A stretch of 64,000 nt of DNA from positions 1 through 64,000 of the forward strand of contig JAWWPG010000037.1 of NCBI GenBank assembly GCA_033850885.1, read 5' to 3'. Made by a program: the position numbers and the translations under genes. The notes below the pieces were generated by a model. That model searched no databases. It saw only the letters and a program-made list of their open reading frames with translations, and was not told the DNA's origin. Shown here one piece after another: positions 43,597 to 51,713 of the stretch. The DNA comes from JAWWPG01 sp033850885. GTDB lineage: Bacteria; Actinomycetota; Actinomycetes; Propionibacteriales; Nocardioidaceae. Each line of letters opens with the position of its first letter. Within the stretch, counting starts at the first letter, position 1.

Positions 43597-44720
43597 GCGC
43601 CGACCTCCAACGGGCGCTCCACCGATCCGCTGCCCGCCGGAGGCGGCGTCGCGAAGGCCGGGACCAGGCCGGCCAGGATGCCGACCATCGGCAGCCACGA
43701 GACCTGCGGCCACTGCAGCGGGTAGAGCGACGGGTTGAGGTTCGCCGGGTCGACCCGAGAGGTCAGGTAGACGACGACCCCTGCCACGACGCCGGACGCC
43801 ACCACCACAAGCTCCGCGGTCCCCCATCGGTCCGGCCGGTACGACGACCGTCGTACCCCTCGACCCGAGAGCCCAATGCCGAGCGAGCCGAGAATGACGG
43901 CACAGACGAGCATCGGCGATGCGAGGATCCGCGGCGTGGTGCCGTCGAGGAGCGCGTAGACGCCCACACAGATGCCGGCCAGTCCGGTGACCAGCAGGCC
44001 GCCGGTCAGCCAGATCATCCGCCGGGTGCGGTCTCCGGTGCGTCCGTATCCGCGTGAGTCCATCGACGCCGCCAGCAGGAGCGACCGGTCGAGGGCGTCC
44101 TCGAGGACCGGGATCACCACCAGCCGCATGGCCTTGATGCCGGAGCCGTCACTCCCCGCCCGCAACCGCCGGGCTCGCCGCACCCGCACGACACTCTCCG
44201 CGAGCTGGGGGAAGACCGAGAGCGCGACGACAACCGCCGTGCTCACCTCGTGCAGGGCCGGGGGCAACGACCGAAGCAGCCTGCGCGGGTTCGCGAGCGC
44301 GTTCGCGGCGCCAAGACAGATCAGCATCGTGGCGAGCCGCAGCGCATCGTAGAAGCCTCCGAGGAGCGACTCTGCTGTCACGTTGCCGAACAGGTGTACG
44401 GCGGCGATGCTCGGCAGCGGGATGGTCGGCAGCGGCAGCAGCACTGTCTGGCCCTGGTCCCCCCCGAAGACGACCCGGAACACCACCCGGATCACGACGA
44501 TGACGAGCCCACCGAGCACGTACAGGCGGAAGGCGTTCGCCCATGGCTCGTCCGAGCGGCGGGCCAGCACGACCCAGACGACGACACCGAGCACAGCCCC
44601 GAGCAGGACCGGGTTCGTGGTCCGGCTCGCGGCCACCGTCAGCCCGAGCGCCCACAGCCACCAGGCGAGTGGGTGGAGGGAGCGGGGAAGCCAGCCGATG
44701 GTGCCACGGGCCCGGCTCAT
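43593..44720 (-). CDS. ECF transporter transmembrane component EcfT
   Basis: A 375-residue CbiQ/EcfT-family protein. Hydrophobic segments lie near 15-55, 65-85, 130-150 and 225-290. The coupling helices with the A-R-x pattern lie in RVRRARRLRAGS (about 190) and SMDSRGYGRTG (about 225), which contact the ATPases. An extra C-terminal hydrophobic part (about 290-340) makes it longer than the usual 260 residues. The start at 44720 shares one base with the upstream stop (TGATG). It links the ATPase to the S component. Confidence 0.87.
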
Positions 44721-45757
44721 CAGCGATCGGCTCTCCTCCGCCACGCTGCGAAGCCGCCGACTGCGAGCATGGCGACGACGCCGATCCCGATGACCGCCGT
44801 GACCGCGGAGTCGTGCGGCGACGACCCGTCCTGTGGCAACGAGCCGCTGACCTTCACCCCTGCGGCGTTGTGCCCCACGGCAACCGGGTTGTCGACCGGA
44901 CCAGGTGCTGGGCCAGTGGCGGTGGGCTTGCGTCCGGTCCGCCGTGCGTCTCGACCGGTTGGCGAAGCACGTTCGTGGGTTGGGGTCTGAGTGGAAGGCG
45001 TTGTTACGGGGGCCGACCCCGGTGGAGTCGTGGGCGTCGGCCCGGCCGGGCTGGAGGTGTGCTTCGGCGGCCCTCCTGCTCCGTGCGAGGGCCGGTGGGT
45101 CCCCGGTGCGTGGGTGGGCGTCCTCCGGGTTGTCGGCGGGGGGGTCGTGGGTGGCGGCTGGTGCGGGCGTTCGGGCGCGACTCCGGGTGGTGGCGCGGAG
45201 CTCGGGCTGTGGTTGAGGGAGAACGACCAGCCCTCGAAGCCACCCGGGATTGCGTCGCGGTTCGTGGGTCCGCCGGTGCTGTACATCCAGCGGCCCCCGT
45301 TCGGCGCATACCAGTACGACCAGAACGCCTCCGGCGGTGGCGTGTCGACACAGGCCTCCTGGTAGTTCCGGTCCCCCTTGATGTGGAGCCTCTGGTTGGC
45401 TGTCGGCTTGCCCGCTATCCGGCAGATGAACGCCAACCCCCACCGCTGCGTGCCAGTCGGGCTGAAACCCGCACCGGTCAGGGCATCGAGCCCGGTGAAC
45501 CCGGACCCGACCGGGCCTGGCGCACACCGGACCACGATGCCCCCGCCGAGCTCGTTGAAGTCGACGACGACCGTCACTCCGGTTTGAGTCGGACAGTAAC
45601 CCGGGGTGCCGGCACCCAGCGGGTTGACGCCACCCCGGCCCTGCCCCGCCACGACCACATCCGTCCGCGGATGGGCGATCGCCGCCCCGCTCGCCGCGAG
45701 GAACCCGAGGGCTCCGGCGGCCGCGACCAAGGCCAGTCGCGTAGCGCGCACGGTCAT
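44720..45757 (-). CDS. Membrane-anchored surface protein with transcobalamin-like (DUF4430) domain
   Basis: A 345-residue exported protein. The signal peptide RATRLALVAAAGALGFLAAS ends near AIA-HP (about 32). An extracellular beta domain (about 35-185) has VTVVVDFNELGGG, GFTGLDALTGAGFSPTG and EAFWSYWYAPNGGRWMYSTG ahead of GFEGWSFSLN. This order of a leading strand, a LDALTGAG helix and a W-x-Y/WMYS block matches the DUF4430 domain, the beta domain of intrinsic factor and transcobalamin. Then comes a Pro/Thr-rich stalk (about 190-300) and a C-terminal helix (VTAVIGIGVVAMLAVGGFAAW) with an RRRADR tail, which anchors it. There is no LPxTG motif. The ATG at 45757 overlaps the toroid gene stop as ATGA. 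Confidence 0.75.
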   Translation of the reverse strand: MTVRATRLALVAAAGALGFLAASGAAIAHPRTDVVVAGQGRGGVNPLGAGTPGYCPTQTGVTVVVDFNELGGGIVVRCAPGPVGSGFTGLDALTGAGFSPTGTQRWGLAFICRIAGKPTANQRLHIKGDRNYQEACVDTPPPEAFWSYWYAPNGGRWMYSTGGPTNRDAIPGGFEGWSFSLNHSPSSAPPPGVAPERPHQPPPTTPPPTTRRTPTHAPGTHRPSHGAGGPPKHTSSPAGPTPTTPPGSAPVTTPSTQTPTHERASPTGRDARRTGRKPTATGPAPGPVDNPVAVGHNAAGVKVSGSLPQDGSSPHDSAVTAVIGIGVVAMLAVGGFAAWRRRADR

Positions 45758-46857
45758 GGCGCGGTCAGCGTCCCCAACGGGATCGGAACGAGCGCGAAGA
45801 ACGCCTGGGGTGTGGACCGCCACCACTGCGGACGGTTGTCACCGAGCCCGTTCGCGATGGCGTCGGCGAGGGCCGGATGGTCGAACGCGATCGCGCCGAC
45901 GTCGCGCCGGGCGGGACCGTTGCCCGCCCTGGCACGCTTTATCTGCATCGTGGAAACCCAGTGCGCAGCCTTCAGGCGGGCGGCTCCGTGGCCGGTAGCC
46001 GCCAGGGCGACGCCGGCAAGCCCCGTGGTGTTCGAGTCGACGCCGGTGGCTCTTGCGTCCTCCGCGAAGGAGCCGTCTGCGTTCTGCACCGACAGCAGCC
46101 AAGTCGCCGTACCGGAGATGAGCCGCCTGCTGACGGTGGCGCCGTGGGCCTTGGCAGCGAGCAACGCCTCGAGCGCCAGTGCCGTCGCATCCACGTCCGG
46201 GCGGCTCCCACTCTGGTTGCACGTCTTCCCGACAGCCTCGAGGAGACGGAAGTACCCCCGCGAGCACCGCTGCTTGACCAGGTAGTCGACCACCGACTGG
46301 GGCACCCCGCCCGACCTCGCGAGACCGATCGTCCCGTAGGACTGGCCGAACACGTTGCTGAAGTCCCGACTACCCGAGTCACGCAACCTGCCGTGCTCGA
46401 AGCCCGCGCTCCGCGGCGCGACGAGCTTCAGCAGCCGCTTGCGGACATTGATCCCGCCGAAGCGGGTCGGGTCGGCCCGCAGCACCTCGGAGGCGATCAG
46501 CACCTTGGACATGGCGCCCGACGACGTACTGCCTCCGAACACGGCGTAGTCGAGGATGTGACGCGAGATCGCCTTCTTGACCTTGGCCAGCACCGCCGGT
46601 CGTGAGCCGTCCGCCGCGAGCATGTAGGCCGTGTCGATCGTCAGACCCCAGTCGGGACTGCCGGGTGAGAAACCCGGGATGTGGCCGTGCTTGAGTTGGC
46701 TCGCCTGCCACTCGGCGGCCAGCCTGCCCCGAGCGGCGTAGTGGACCGCCGGGCCGGCGCCGGTGGCGTCGGCGGGCGATGAGGCGAGCACGAGTCCGGC
46801 CGCCAGCGCGGCAACGCAGAGACTGCGGACGGTTCGGGAGAAGGTTCGGCAGGGCAT
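45754..46857 (-). CDS. Secreted alpha/alpha-toroid protein (prenyltransferase-like, transcobalamin alpha-domain-like)
   Basis: A 367-residue secreted protein. The signal peptide RTFSRTVRSLCVAALAAGLV ends near ADA (about 32). The mature part is made of helical repeats with the squalene-cyclase/prenyltransferase-like pattern: DTAYMLAADG, DVDATALALEALLAAKAHG, SVQNADGSFAEDARATGVDSN (in part) and TTGLAGVALAATGHG. The same alpha/alpha barrel forms the N-terminal domain of intrinsic factor and transcobalamin. No DxDD catalytic motif of cyclases is present, so binding rather than catalysis is inferred. The ATG at 46857 follows GAAAGG by 11 bases. The cobalamin riboswitch lies upstream. It is the first gene of the B12 operon. 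Confidence 0.75.
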   Translation of the reverse strand: MPCRTFSRTVRSLCVAALAAGLVLASSPADATGAGPAVHYAARGRLAAEWQASQLKHGHIPGFSPGSPDWGLTIDTAYMLAADGSRPAVLAKVKKAISRHILDYAVFGGSTSSGAMSKVLIASEVLRADPTRFGGINVRKRLLKLVAPRSAGFEHGRLRDSGSRDFSNVFGQSYGTIGLARSGGVPQSVVDYLVKQRCSRGYFRLLEAVGKTCNQSGSRPDVDATALALEALLAAKAHGATVSRRLISGTATWLLSVQNADGSFAEDARATGVDSNTTGLAGVALAATGHGAARLKAAHWVSTMQIKRARAGNGPARRDVGAIAFDHPALADAIANGLGDNRPQWWRSTPQAFFALVPIPLGTLTAP

Positions 46858-46862
46858 GGCGT

Positions 46863-46888
46863 CTGGGGCCTTTCGTGAGCGGTCCCAG
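46863..46888 (-). promoter_or_regulatory. Hairpin covering the ribosome site of the B12 operon
   Basis: On the minus strand CTGGGACC and GGCCCCAG pair (7 of 8 bases) around a 10-base loop. The GAAAGG ribosome site sits in the loop and the closing stem, 11 bases before the ATG at 46857. This is consistent with the riboswitch controlling translation of the first gene. Confidence 0.5.
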
Positions 46889-46959
46889 GAACGGATGGCG
46901 GCCCGAGGGCAAGCCTGTTCTCGCACTCCGACCCTGTAGACCTCGACAGATGGGGAGCC

Positions 46960-47100
46960 GCTCGCTCGACGCAGGTATTCCGGCTGAGGGTGCCAAGGCA
47001 CCCGACACGGTTGCGGGACAGCGCCGGACTCTCACCGGCTTCCCCTCCGACGGGCTGTATGCAGTTGGTGTGTGCCGCCACGGCGGACGGCCACCTCACG
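46960..47100 (-). ncRNA. Cobalamin riboswitch
   Basis: On the minus strand the core GCCGGTGAGAGTCCGGC (47039-47023) is followed by CTGTCCCGCAACCGTG (47021-47006). A perfect stem GGGTGCC-TT-GGCACCC (47003-46988) comes next, then the B12 box AGCCGGAATACCTGC (46985-46971). These are the conserved elements of the Rfam cobalamin riboswitch in the right order. The 5' end near 47100 is approximate. The switch precedes the toroid-DUF4430-ECF operon and is divergent from the CoA transferase gene at 47132. The 274 bases between the two genes hold this RNA and the ribosome-site hairpin. Confidence 0.95.
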
Positions 47101-47131
47101 ATAGCAGGGTTCGAGACGGCAGACTGAGGCG

Positions 47132-48319
47132 ATGACGTTGCTCAGTGACCTCGTGGTGGTCGACCTGACGCGGGCGCTCGCCGGGCCGCACGCCGCGATG
47201 ATGCTCGGAGATCTGGGTGCTCGCGTGATCAAGGTCGAGACGCCGGTCGGTGGTGACGACAGTCGTGGTTGGGGCCCGCCGTTCGTGGGACCTGACGACG
47301 ACCGGCAGTCGACGTACCACATGTCCTGCAACCGCAACAAGGAGTCGGTCACGGCGGACCTGAAGTCCGCGGAGGGCGTCGACCTGCTGCGCCGGCTGGT
47401 GCGCCGCGGCGACGTGCTGTGCGAGAACTTCCGGCCCGGCGTCCTCGACCGACTCGGCTTCTCCGTGGCGCAGCTCCATGCCCTCAACCCGCGGTTGGTG
47501 ATCTTGTCGATCACCGGTTTCGGCCATGACGGCCCGGAGGGCCATCGGGCCGGCTACGACCAGATCGCCCAGGGGGAGGCCGGGCTGATGAGCCTCACCG
47601 GCACGCCCGGCGAGCCGATGAAGGTCGGGGTGCCGATCGGCGACCTGCTGGCCGGCATGTACGGCGTCGCCGGGGTGCTGGCAGCGCTGCACGAGCGCGA
47701 GTCGACCGGTCTCGGGCGCGTCGTCCGGACCAGCCTGCTGGCCGCCCTCGTTGGCGTGCATGCCTACCAGGGAACCCAGTGGACGGTGGCCCACGAGGTC
47801 CCCGTGGCCATCGGCAACCAGCACCCGTCGATCTCGCCGTACGGGCTGTTCCACGCCGCGGACGGTCCGATCCAGATCTGCTGCGGCAGCCAGGGACTCT
47901 GGCGGGCGTTCGCACCGCTCGTCAGGCTCCGGTACGACGACCCGCTTTTCGCCACCAACACCGACCGGGTTCAGCGCCGGGACGAGCTTCGCGTCCTCAT
48001 CAACGCGGCGCTTGCCGTTGCTACCTCCGACGTGTGGGTCGAGCGGCTCGCCGCCGCGGGCGTGCCGGCCGGGCGGGTGCGCACACTCGACGAGGTCTAC
48101 GACTGGGAGCAGACGCGTTCGCAGGGTCTCGTCGTGACGGTGGACGCGCCGGGTCTTGGACGGGTCGAGCTGCCCGGTCCGCCGGTGCGGTTCGACGATC
48201 TGCCGTACGCAGGGGGTCGAGCGGTGCACGCGGCGCCGCCCCGGCTGGGTCAGCACACCGAGTCGGTGCTGGCCTGGCTTGACGACGAGGAGGCGGGCGA
48301 CCTGGCGCGGGCGGAGTGA
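47132..48319 (+). CDS. Family III CoA transferase (CaiB/BaiF type)
   Basis: A 395-residue family III CoA transferase. DLTRALAGPHAAMMLGDLGARVIKVE (in part) opens the fold, and NRNKESVTADLKSAEG follows near 67. The catalytic aspartate is D171 in VGVPIGDLLAGMYGVAG. These enzymes move CoA between carboxylic acids in carnitine, oxalate or bile-acid pathways, and the substrate here is unknown. The gene starts about 30 bases from the 5' end of the divergent riboswitch. Nothing suggests that it is B12-controlled. Confidence 0.87.
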   Translation: MTLLSDLVVVDLTRALAGPHAAMMLGDLGARVIKVETPVGGDDSRGWGPPFVGPDDDRQSTYHMSCNRNKESVTADLKSAEGVDLLRRLVRRGDVLCENFRPGVLDRLGFSVAQLHALNPRLVILSITGFGHDGPEGHRAGYDQIAQGEAGLMSLTGTPGEPMKVGVPIGDLLAGMYGVAGVLAALHERESTGLGRVVRTSLLAALVGVHAYQGTQWTVAHEVPVAIGNQHPSISPYGLFHAADGPIQICCGSQGLWRAFAPLVRLRYDDPLFATNTDRVQRRDELRVLINAALAVATSDVWVERLAAAGVPAGRVRTLDEVYDWEQTRSQGLVVTVDAPGLGRVELPGPPVRFDDLPYAGGRAVHAAPPRLGQHTESVLAWLDDEEAGDLARAE

Positions 48320-48398
48320 GCCGCGCGCGGCGGTCTGCCCTAAATGCCGGCCGACGTGGCAGAATTGGCTCAACACGGTGCAGAACGGACTCGACGGT

Positions 48399-49229
48399 AT
48401 GATTGAGCAGTTACAGTGGCAACTCGATGCAGGGGCACCTGAGCTGTACCAGCGTCACCTGGTGTCCACCATGACCTCCATGTGGGCGACCGATCTCGCT
48501 GACCGGGCAGAGCTGAGGCCGGGTGAGAACGTGCTTGACCTCGCCTGTGGGACCGGGGTGCTGGCTCGCGTGGCGGCGGAGCGAGTCGGCGTATCCGGCC
48601 GAGTGGCCGCTTTGGACATCAACCCGGGAATGTTGAACGTGGCACGCTCCCTTCCTCCCCCTGTCGGCGGAGCAGCGATCGAGTGGTGCGAGGGGAGTGC
48701 AACGGCGATGCCCTATCCGGATGCGGGTTTCCAGGCCGTCGTGTGCCAGCTGGGTCTCCAGTTCTTCCCCGACCAGCTGGCTGCGCTTCGCCAGATTCGA
48801 CGGGTGCTGGTGCCGGGAGGGAGGCTGGCATTGAACGTCTTCGGCCCGATCGAGCACAACCCGGCAACGTGGGCCATGGCGGATGCCTTGGACCGCGAGG
48901 TCCATCCTGGCGCGTCCGAGGTCAAACGCACCGAGCACAACCTCGCCGGCACCGACAAGCTGCGCGCGCTGGTGGACGGGGCAGGCCTGCAGGAGGTGGT
49001 ACTGACCACGACCACGAAGTCGGTGCACTTCCCGTCAGTGAGCCATTACGTCCGAGCCCAGATGACAGCCACGCCGCTGGCGACCCTGCTCCAGGGATAT
49101 GAGTCCGCTCGCAGGAATCGCATTCTCACCGCCTTGACCGAGGACGTCGCAGCGGCGTTGGCCGGCTACGCCGCAGAGTCAGGGCTGACGTTCCCCCAAG
49201 AGGTCCACATCGTGCTCGCCCGCCGCTGA
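48399..49229 (+). CDS. Class I SAM-dependent methyltransferase
   Basis: A 276-residue methyltransferase of the UbiE/type-11 group. Motif I is VLDLACGTGVLARVAAERV (about 44-62), the acidic loop is ALDINPGML, and AVVCQLGLQFFPDQLAALRQ and VLVPGGRLALNVFG follow. The C-terminal part (about 190-276) is helical. The acceptor is unknown. The ATG at 48399 lacks a clear ribosome site, and a GTG at 48378 would add 7 residues. It is 80 bases after the CoA transferase. A dispersed inverted repeat follows the stop. Confidence 0.82.
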   Translation: MIEQLQWQLDAGAPELYQRHLVSTMTSMWATDLADRAELRPGENVLDLACGTGVLARVAAERVGVSGRVAALDINPGMLNVARSLPPPVGGAAIEWCEGSATAMPYPDAGFQAVVCQLGLQFFPDQLAALRQIRRVLVPGGRLALNVFGPIEHNPATWAMADALDREVHPGASEVKRTEHNLAGTDKLRALVDGAGLQEVVLTTTTKSVHFPSVSHYVRAQMTATPLATLLQGYESARRNRILTALTEDVAAALAGYAAESGLTFPQEVHIVLARR

Positions 49230-49242
49230 GATCTCACCCCTC

Positions 49243-49311
49243 TCCGCGAATTGCGGGAAAGTCCACCTCGGCAACCGCCGTCGCAGGTGGACTTTCCCGC
49301 ATTTCGCGGGA
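49243..49311. repeat. Dispersed inverted repeat, copy 4
   Basis: The left arm TCCGCGAATTGCGGGAAAGT continues into CCACCT (49243-49268), and the right arm AGGTGGACTTTCCCGCATTT continues into CGCGGGA (49285-49311). They pair over about 25 bases with one mismatch. It lies between the convergent stops at 49229 and 49318. Confidence 0.85.
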
Positions 49312-49317
49312 GGGACG

Positions 49318-50721
49318 TTAGACGAGGATCGCGTTGCTCGGGTCCTCGATGATCCGGGCCACGTCGGAAAGGAAGCGCGAGCCCTGCTCGCCGTCGACGA
49401 TCCGGTGGTCGAAGGACACCGCCAGCGTGGTGATCCAGCGGACCTTGATCTTGCCGCGCACGACCCATGGCTGTTGCCGGATCGCCCCCACAGCGAGGAT
49501 CGCCGACTCGCCGGGGTTGAGGATCGGCGTACCCGAGTCGACGCCGAAGACTCCGACGTTGGTGATCGTGAACGTGCCACCCGCCATGTCGGCGGGCTGT
49601 GTCTTGCCGCTGCGCGCCACGGCCGTGAGGTCGGCGAGCGCCTTCGCCAGGTCGAGGGCGGACAGCGAGTCCGCGTCCTTGATGCTGGGCACGATGAGCC
49701 CGCGCGGGGTGGCGGCGGCGATGCCGAGGTTGACGTAGTGCTTCAGCACGATCTCCTGGGCGGCCTCGTCCCAGGATGCGTTGACCTCCGGGGTACGGCG
49801 GGCGGCCAGGCACACCGCGCGGGCGACCAGCAACAGCGGGGACACCTTGACGCCCTGGTAGGCCCGGTCACGCCGCAGCCTGGCCACCAGCTTCATCGAC
49901 CTGGTCGCGTCGACGGTGATCCACTCGGTCACATGGGGTGCCGTGAAGGCGGACGCCACCATCGCCTGGGCCGTCATCTTGCGGACACCCTTGACCGCGA
50001 CCCTGGTCTCCCGCTCGCCGGGCTGGACCGCAGCAGCGGGCGGGGACTCTTCCTCCGCAGCCACGCCACCGGCCGCCTTGGCCTGCACGTCGTCGCGCGT
50101 GATGGTGCCATCCGGGCCGGTAGGGACAACGGCTGCGAGGTCGACGCCGAGGTCCTTCGCAAGCTTGCGCACCGGCGGTTTGGCGAGCACCCGCGCATCG
50201 CCGGACGCGGGCGCTGCCGCCTCCGTCGCGGCGGACGCGGCGCCCCTGCGGGGACGGCGCGTGGTCCCAGCGGTACGGGGCCCGTACCCGACCAGCGTCG
50301 GGGTTACCCCGTCGGCGAGCGGGGCGGGGCTGCCGATCATGCCGGGCTCGACGGCAATGTCCCCCGGTGGACGCTCGACCGTCGACTCCTCGTCGACGAC
50401 CTCGGCAGCAGAACCGGCGTCGGCGGTCGCAGCGGTGGCAGCCCCGGCACCTCCCGCATCGGCATCGACAGCCGCGGCAGCTCCGGACGAGACGGCGATG
50501 ATCGGCGTCCCGACGGCTACCGTCTCCCCCTCCGACACCATCAGCCGGGTCACTGTGCCGGCGTACGGCGATGGCAGCTCGACGAGGGACTTGGCGGTCT
50601 CGATCTCGCAGATGATGTCGTTGACCTTGATCGTGTCGCCGACCTTGACCATCCAGGTGACCAGCTCCGCCTCGGTGAGGCCTTCGCCGACATCGGGTAG
50701 CTTGAACTCGCTCTCAGCCAT
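49318..50721 (-). CDS. 2-oxoacid dehydrogenase complex E2 (dihydrolipoyl acyltransferase)
   Basis: A 467-residue E2 protein. The N-terminal lipoyl domain has K44 in EIETAKSLVELPSPYAG as the lipoylation site. An Ala/Pro-rich linker follows, then a peripheral subunit-binding domain (about 175-215, with KPPVRKLAKDLGVDL). The C-terminal catalytic domain (about 240-467) ends with SFDHRIVDGEQGSRFLSD, the H-x3-D active site. A single lipoyl domain and an adjacent E1 alpha/beta pair point to a branched-chain or pyruvate-type complex. E3 is not in the window. The ATG has GAGAGGG 4 bases upstream, and the gene follows E1 beta by 14 bases. Confidence 0.9.
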   Translation of the reverse strand: MAESEFKLPDVGEGLTEAELVTWMVKVGDTIKVNDIICEIETAKSLVELPSPYAGTVTRLMVSEGETVAVGTPIIAVSSGAAAAVDADAGGAGAATAATADAGSAAEVVDEESTVERPPGDIAVEPGMIGSPAPLADGVTPTLVGYGPRTAGTTRRPRRGAASAATEAAAPASGDARVLAKPPVRKLAKDLGVDLAAVVPTGPDGTITRDDVQAKAAGGVAAEEESPPAAAVQPGERETRVAVKGVRKMTAQAMVASAFTAPHVTEWITVDATRSMKLVARLRRDRAYQGVKVSPLLLVARAVCLAARRTPEVNASWDEAAQEIVLKHYVNLGIAAATPRGLIVPSIKDADSLSALDLAKALADLTAVARSGKTQPADMAGGTFTITNVGVFGVDSGTPILNPGESAILAVGAIRQQPWVVRGKIKVRWITTLAVSFDHRIVDGEQGSRFLSDVARIIEDPSNAILV

Positions 50722-50735
50722 TGCACCCTCTCCCG

Positions 50736-51713
50736 TCAGAAGCTCAGGGAGCGGTCGACGGCGTCGAGCACTCGGTCGAGATCCGGCAGGTACTGTTCCT
50801 CGATGCGTGCGGGCGGGTACGGCGTGTCGAACCCGCCGACCCGCAGCACCGGGGCCTCGAGGGAGTAGAAGCACTCCTCGGTGATGCGGGCCGCGATCTC
50901 CGCGCCCATCCCGAGGTTGACCGCGGCCTCGTGCACGATGACGGCCCGGCCTGTCCTCCGCACCGAGTCGAGGACGGGGCCCATGTCCAGCGGGGACAGC
51001 GTGCGCAGGTCGATGACCTCGAGATTCCTGCCTTCACCCTCGGCCGCCTCCGCGCTGCGCAGGCAGACCTGCACCCGTGGGCCGTACGTGATGAGTGTCA
51101 GGTCGCTGCCCGGCCGCACCACCCGCGAGCTGAAGAGCGGGTCTGGCGTCGCCGACTCGTCGAGCTCCGCCTTTTCGCCGTGGTACTGACGCTTAGGCTC
51201 CAGGAACACGATCGGGTCGTCGGCTGCGATCGCCTGCTGGATCATCCAGTAGCCGTCGACGGGGTTCGAACAGGCAACGACCTTGAGGCCGGCGGTATGT
51301 GCGAACTGCGCCTCCGGGCTCTCACTGTGATGCTCGACGGCACCGATCCCGCCGCCGAAGGGGATCCGGATGACGATCGGCATCGGCAGCTTCCCCTTGC
51401 TGCGGAAGTGCAGCTTCGCGACCTGGCTGACGATCTGGTCGTATGCCGGATAGACGAAACCGTCGAACTGGATCTCGCACACCGGACGGTAGCCGCGCAG
51501 GGCGAGCCCCACCGCCGTGCCGAGGATGCCGGACTCGGCGAGCGGGGTGTCGATGACCCGGTCCTCACCGAAGTCCTTCTGCAGGCCGTCGGTGATGCGA
51601 AAGACGCCACCGAGCTTCCCGATGTCCTCCCCCATCAGGACGACCTTCTGGTCGGCTTCCATCGACGCCCGAAGACCTGCGTTGAGGGCCTTCGCAAGAG
51701 TCATCGTGGTCAT
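50736..51713 (-). CDS. 2-oxoacid dehydrogenase E1 component, beta subunit
   Basis: A 325-residue transketolase-like E1 beta subunit. LMGEDIGKLGGVFRITDGL (about 27-45) and DTPLAESGILGTAVGLALRG (about 55-74) hold the TPP glutamate region. The C-terminal domain ends PARIEEQYLPDLDRVLDAVD. It pairs with the E1 alpha subunit, whose stop shares a base with this start (TGATG). Branched-chain E1 beta is the closest reading, but pyruvate E1 cannot be excluded. Confidence 0.9.
   Translation of the reverse strand: MTTMTLAKALNAGLRASMEADQKVVLMGEDIGKLGGVFRITDGLQKDFGEDRVIDTPLAESGILGTAVGLALRGYRPVCEIQFDGFVYPAYDQIVSQVAKLHFRSKGKLPMPIVIRIPFGGGIGAVEHHSESPEAQFAHTAGLKVVACSNPVDGYWMIQQAIAADDPIVFLEPKRQYHGEKAELDESATPDPLFSSRVVRPGSDLTLITYGPRVQVCLRSAEAAEGEGRNLEVIDLRTLSPLDMGPVLDSVRRTGRAVIVHEAAVNLGMGAEIAARITEECFYSLEAPVLRVGGFDTPYPPARIEEQYLPDLDRVLDAVDRSLSF

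Noticed and set aside
44720..45757. Sortase-anchored cell wall protein
   Set aside because: The Pro/Thr-rich stalk and terminal helix suggest it at first, but no LPxTG-like motif precedes the helix. A plain membrane anchor is the simpler reading.
45004..46605. Plus-strand open frames opposite the B12-locus secreted proteins
   Set aside because: They follow from the Pro/Thr- and Ala-rich composition of the real minus-strand genes. The minus-strand reading has signal peptides, gene overlaps and the riboswitch.
48351..48375. Stretch GTGGCAGAATTGGC resembling the 5' part of a leucine tRNA
   Set aside because: Only about 14 bases match, and no anticodon arm, T-loop or acceptor 3' strand follows within 100 bases. 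It is treated as a chance match or at most a scar, not a tRNA gene.
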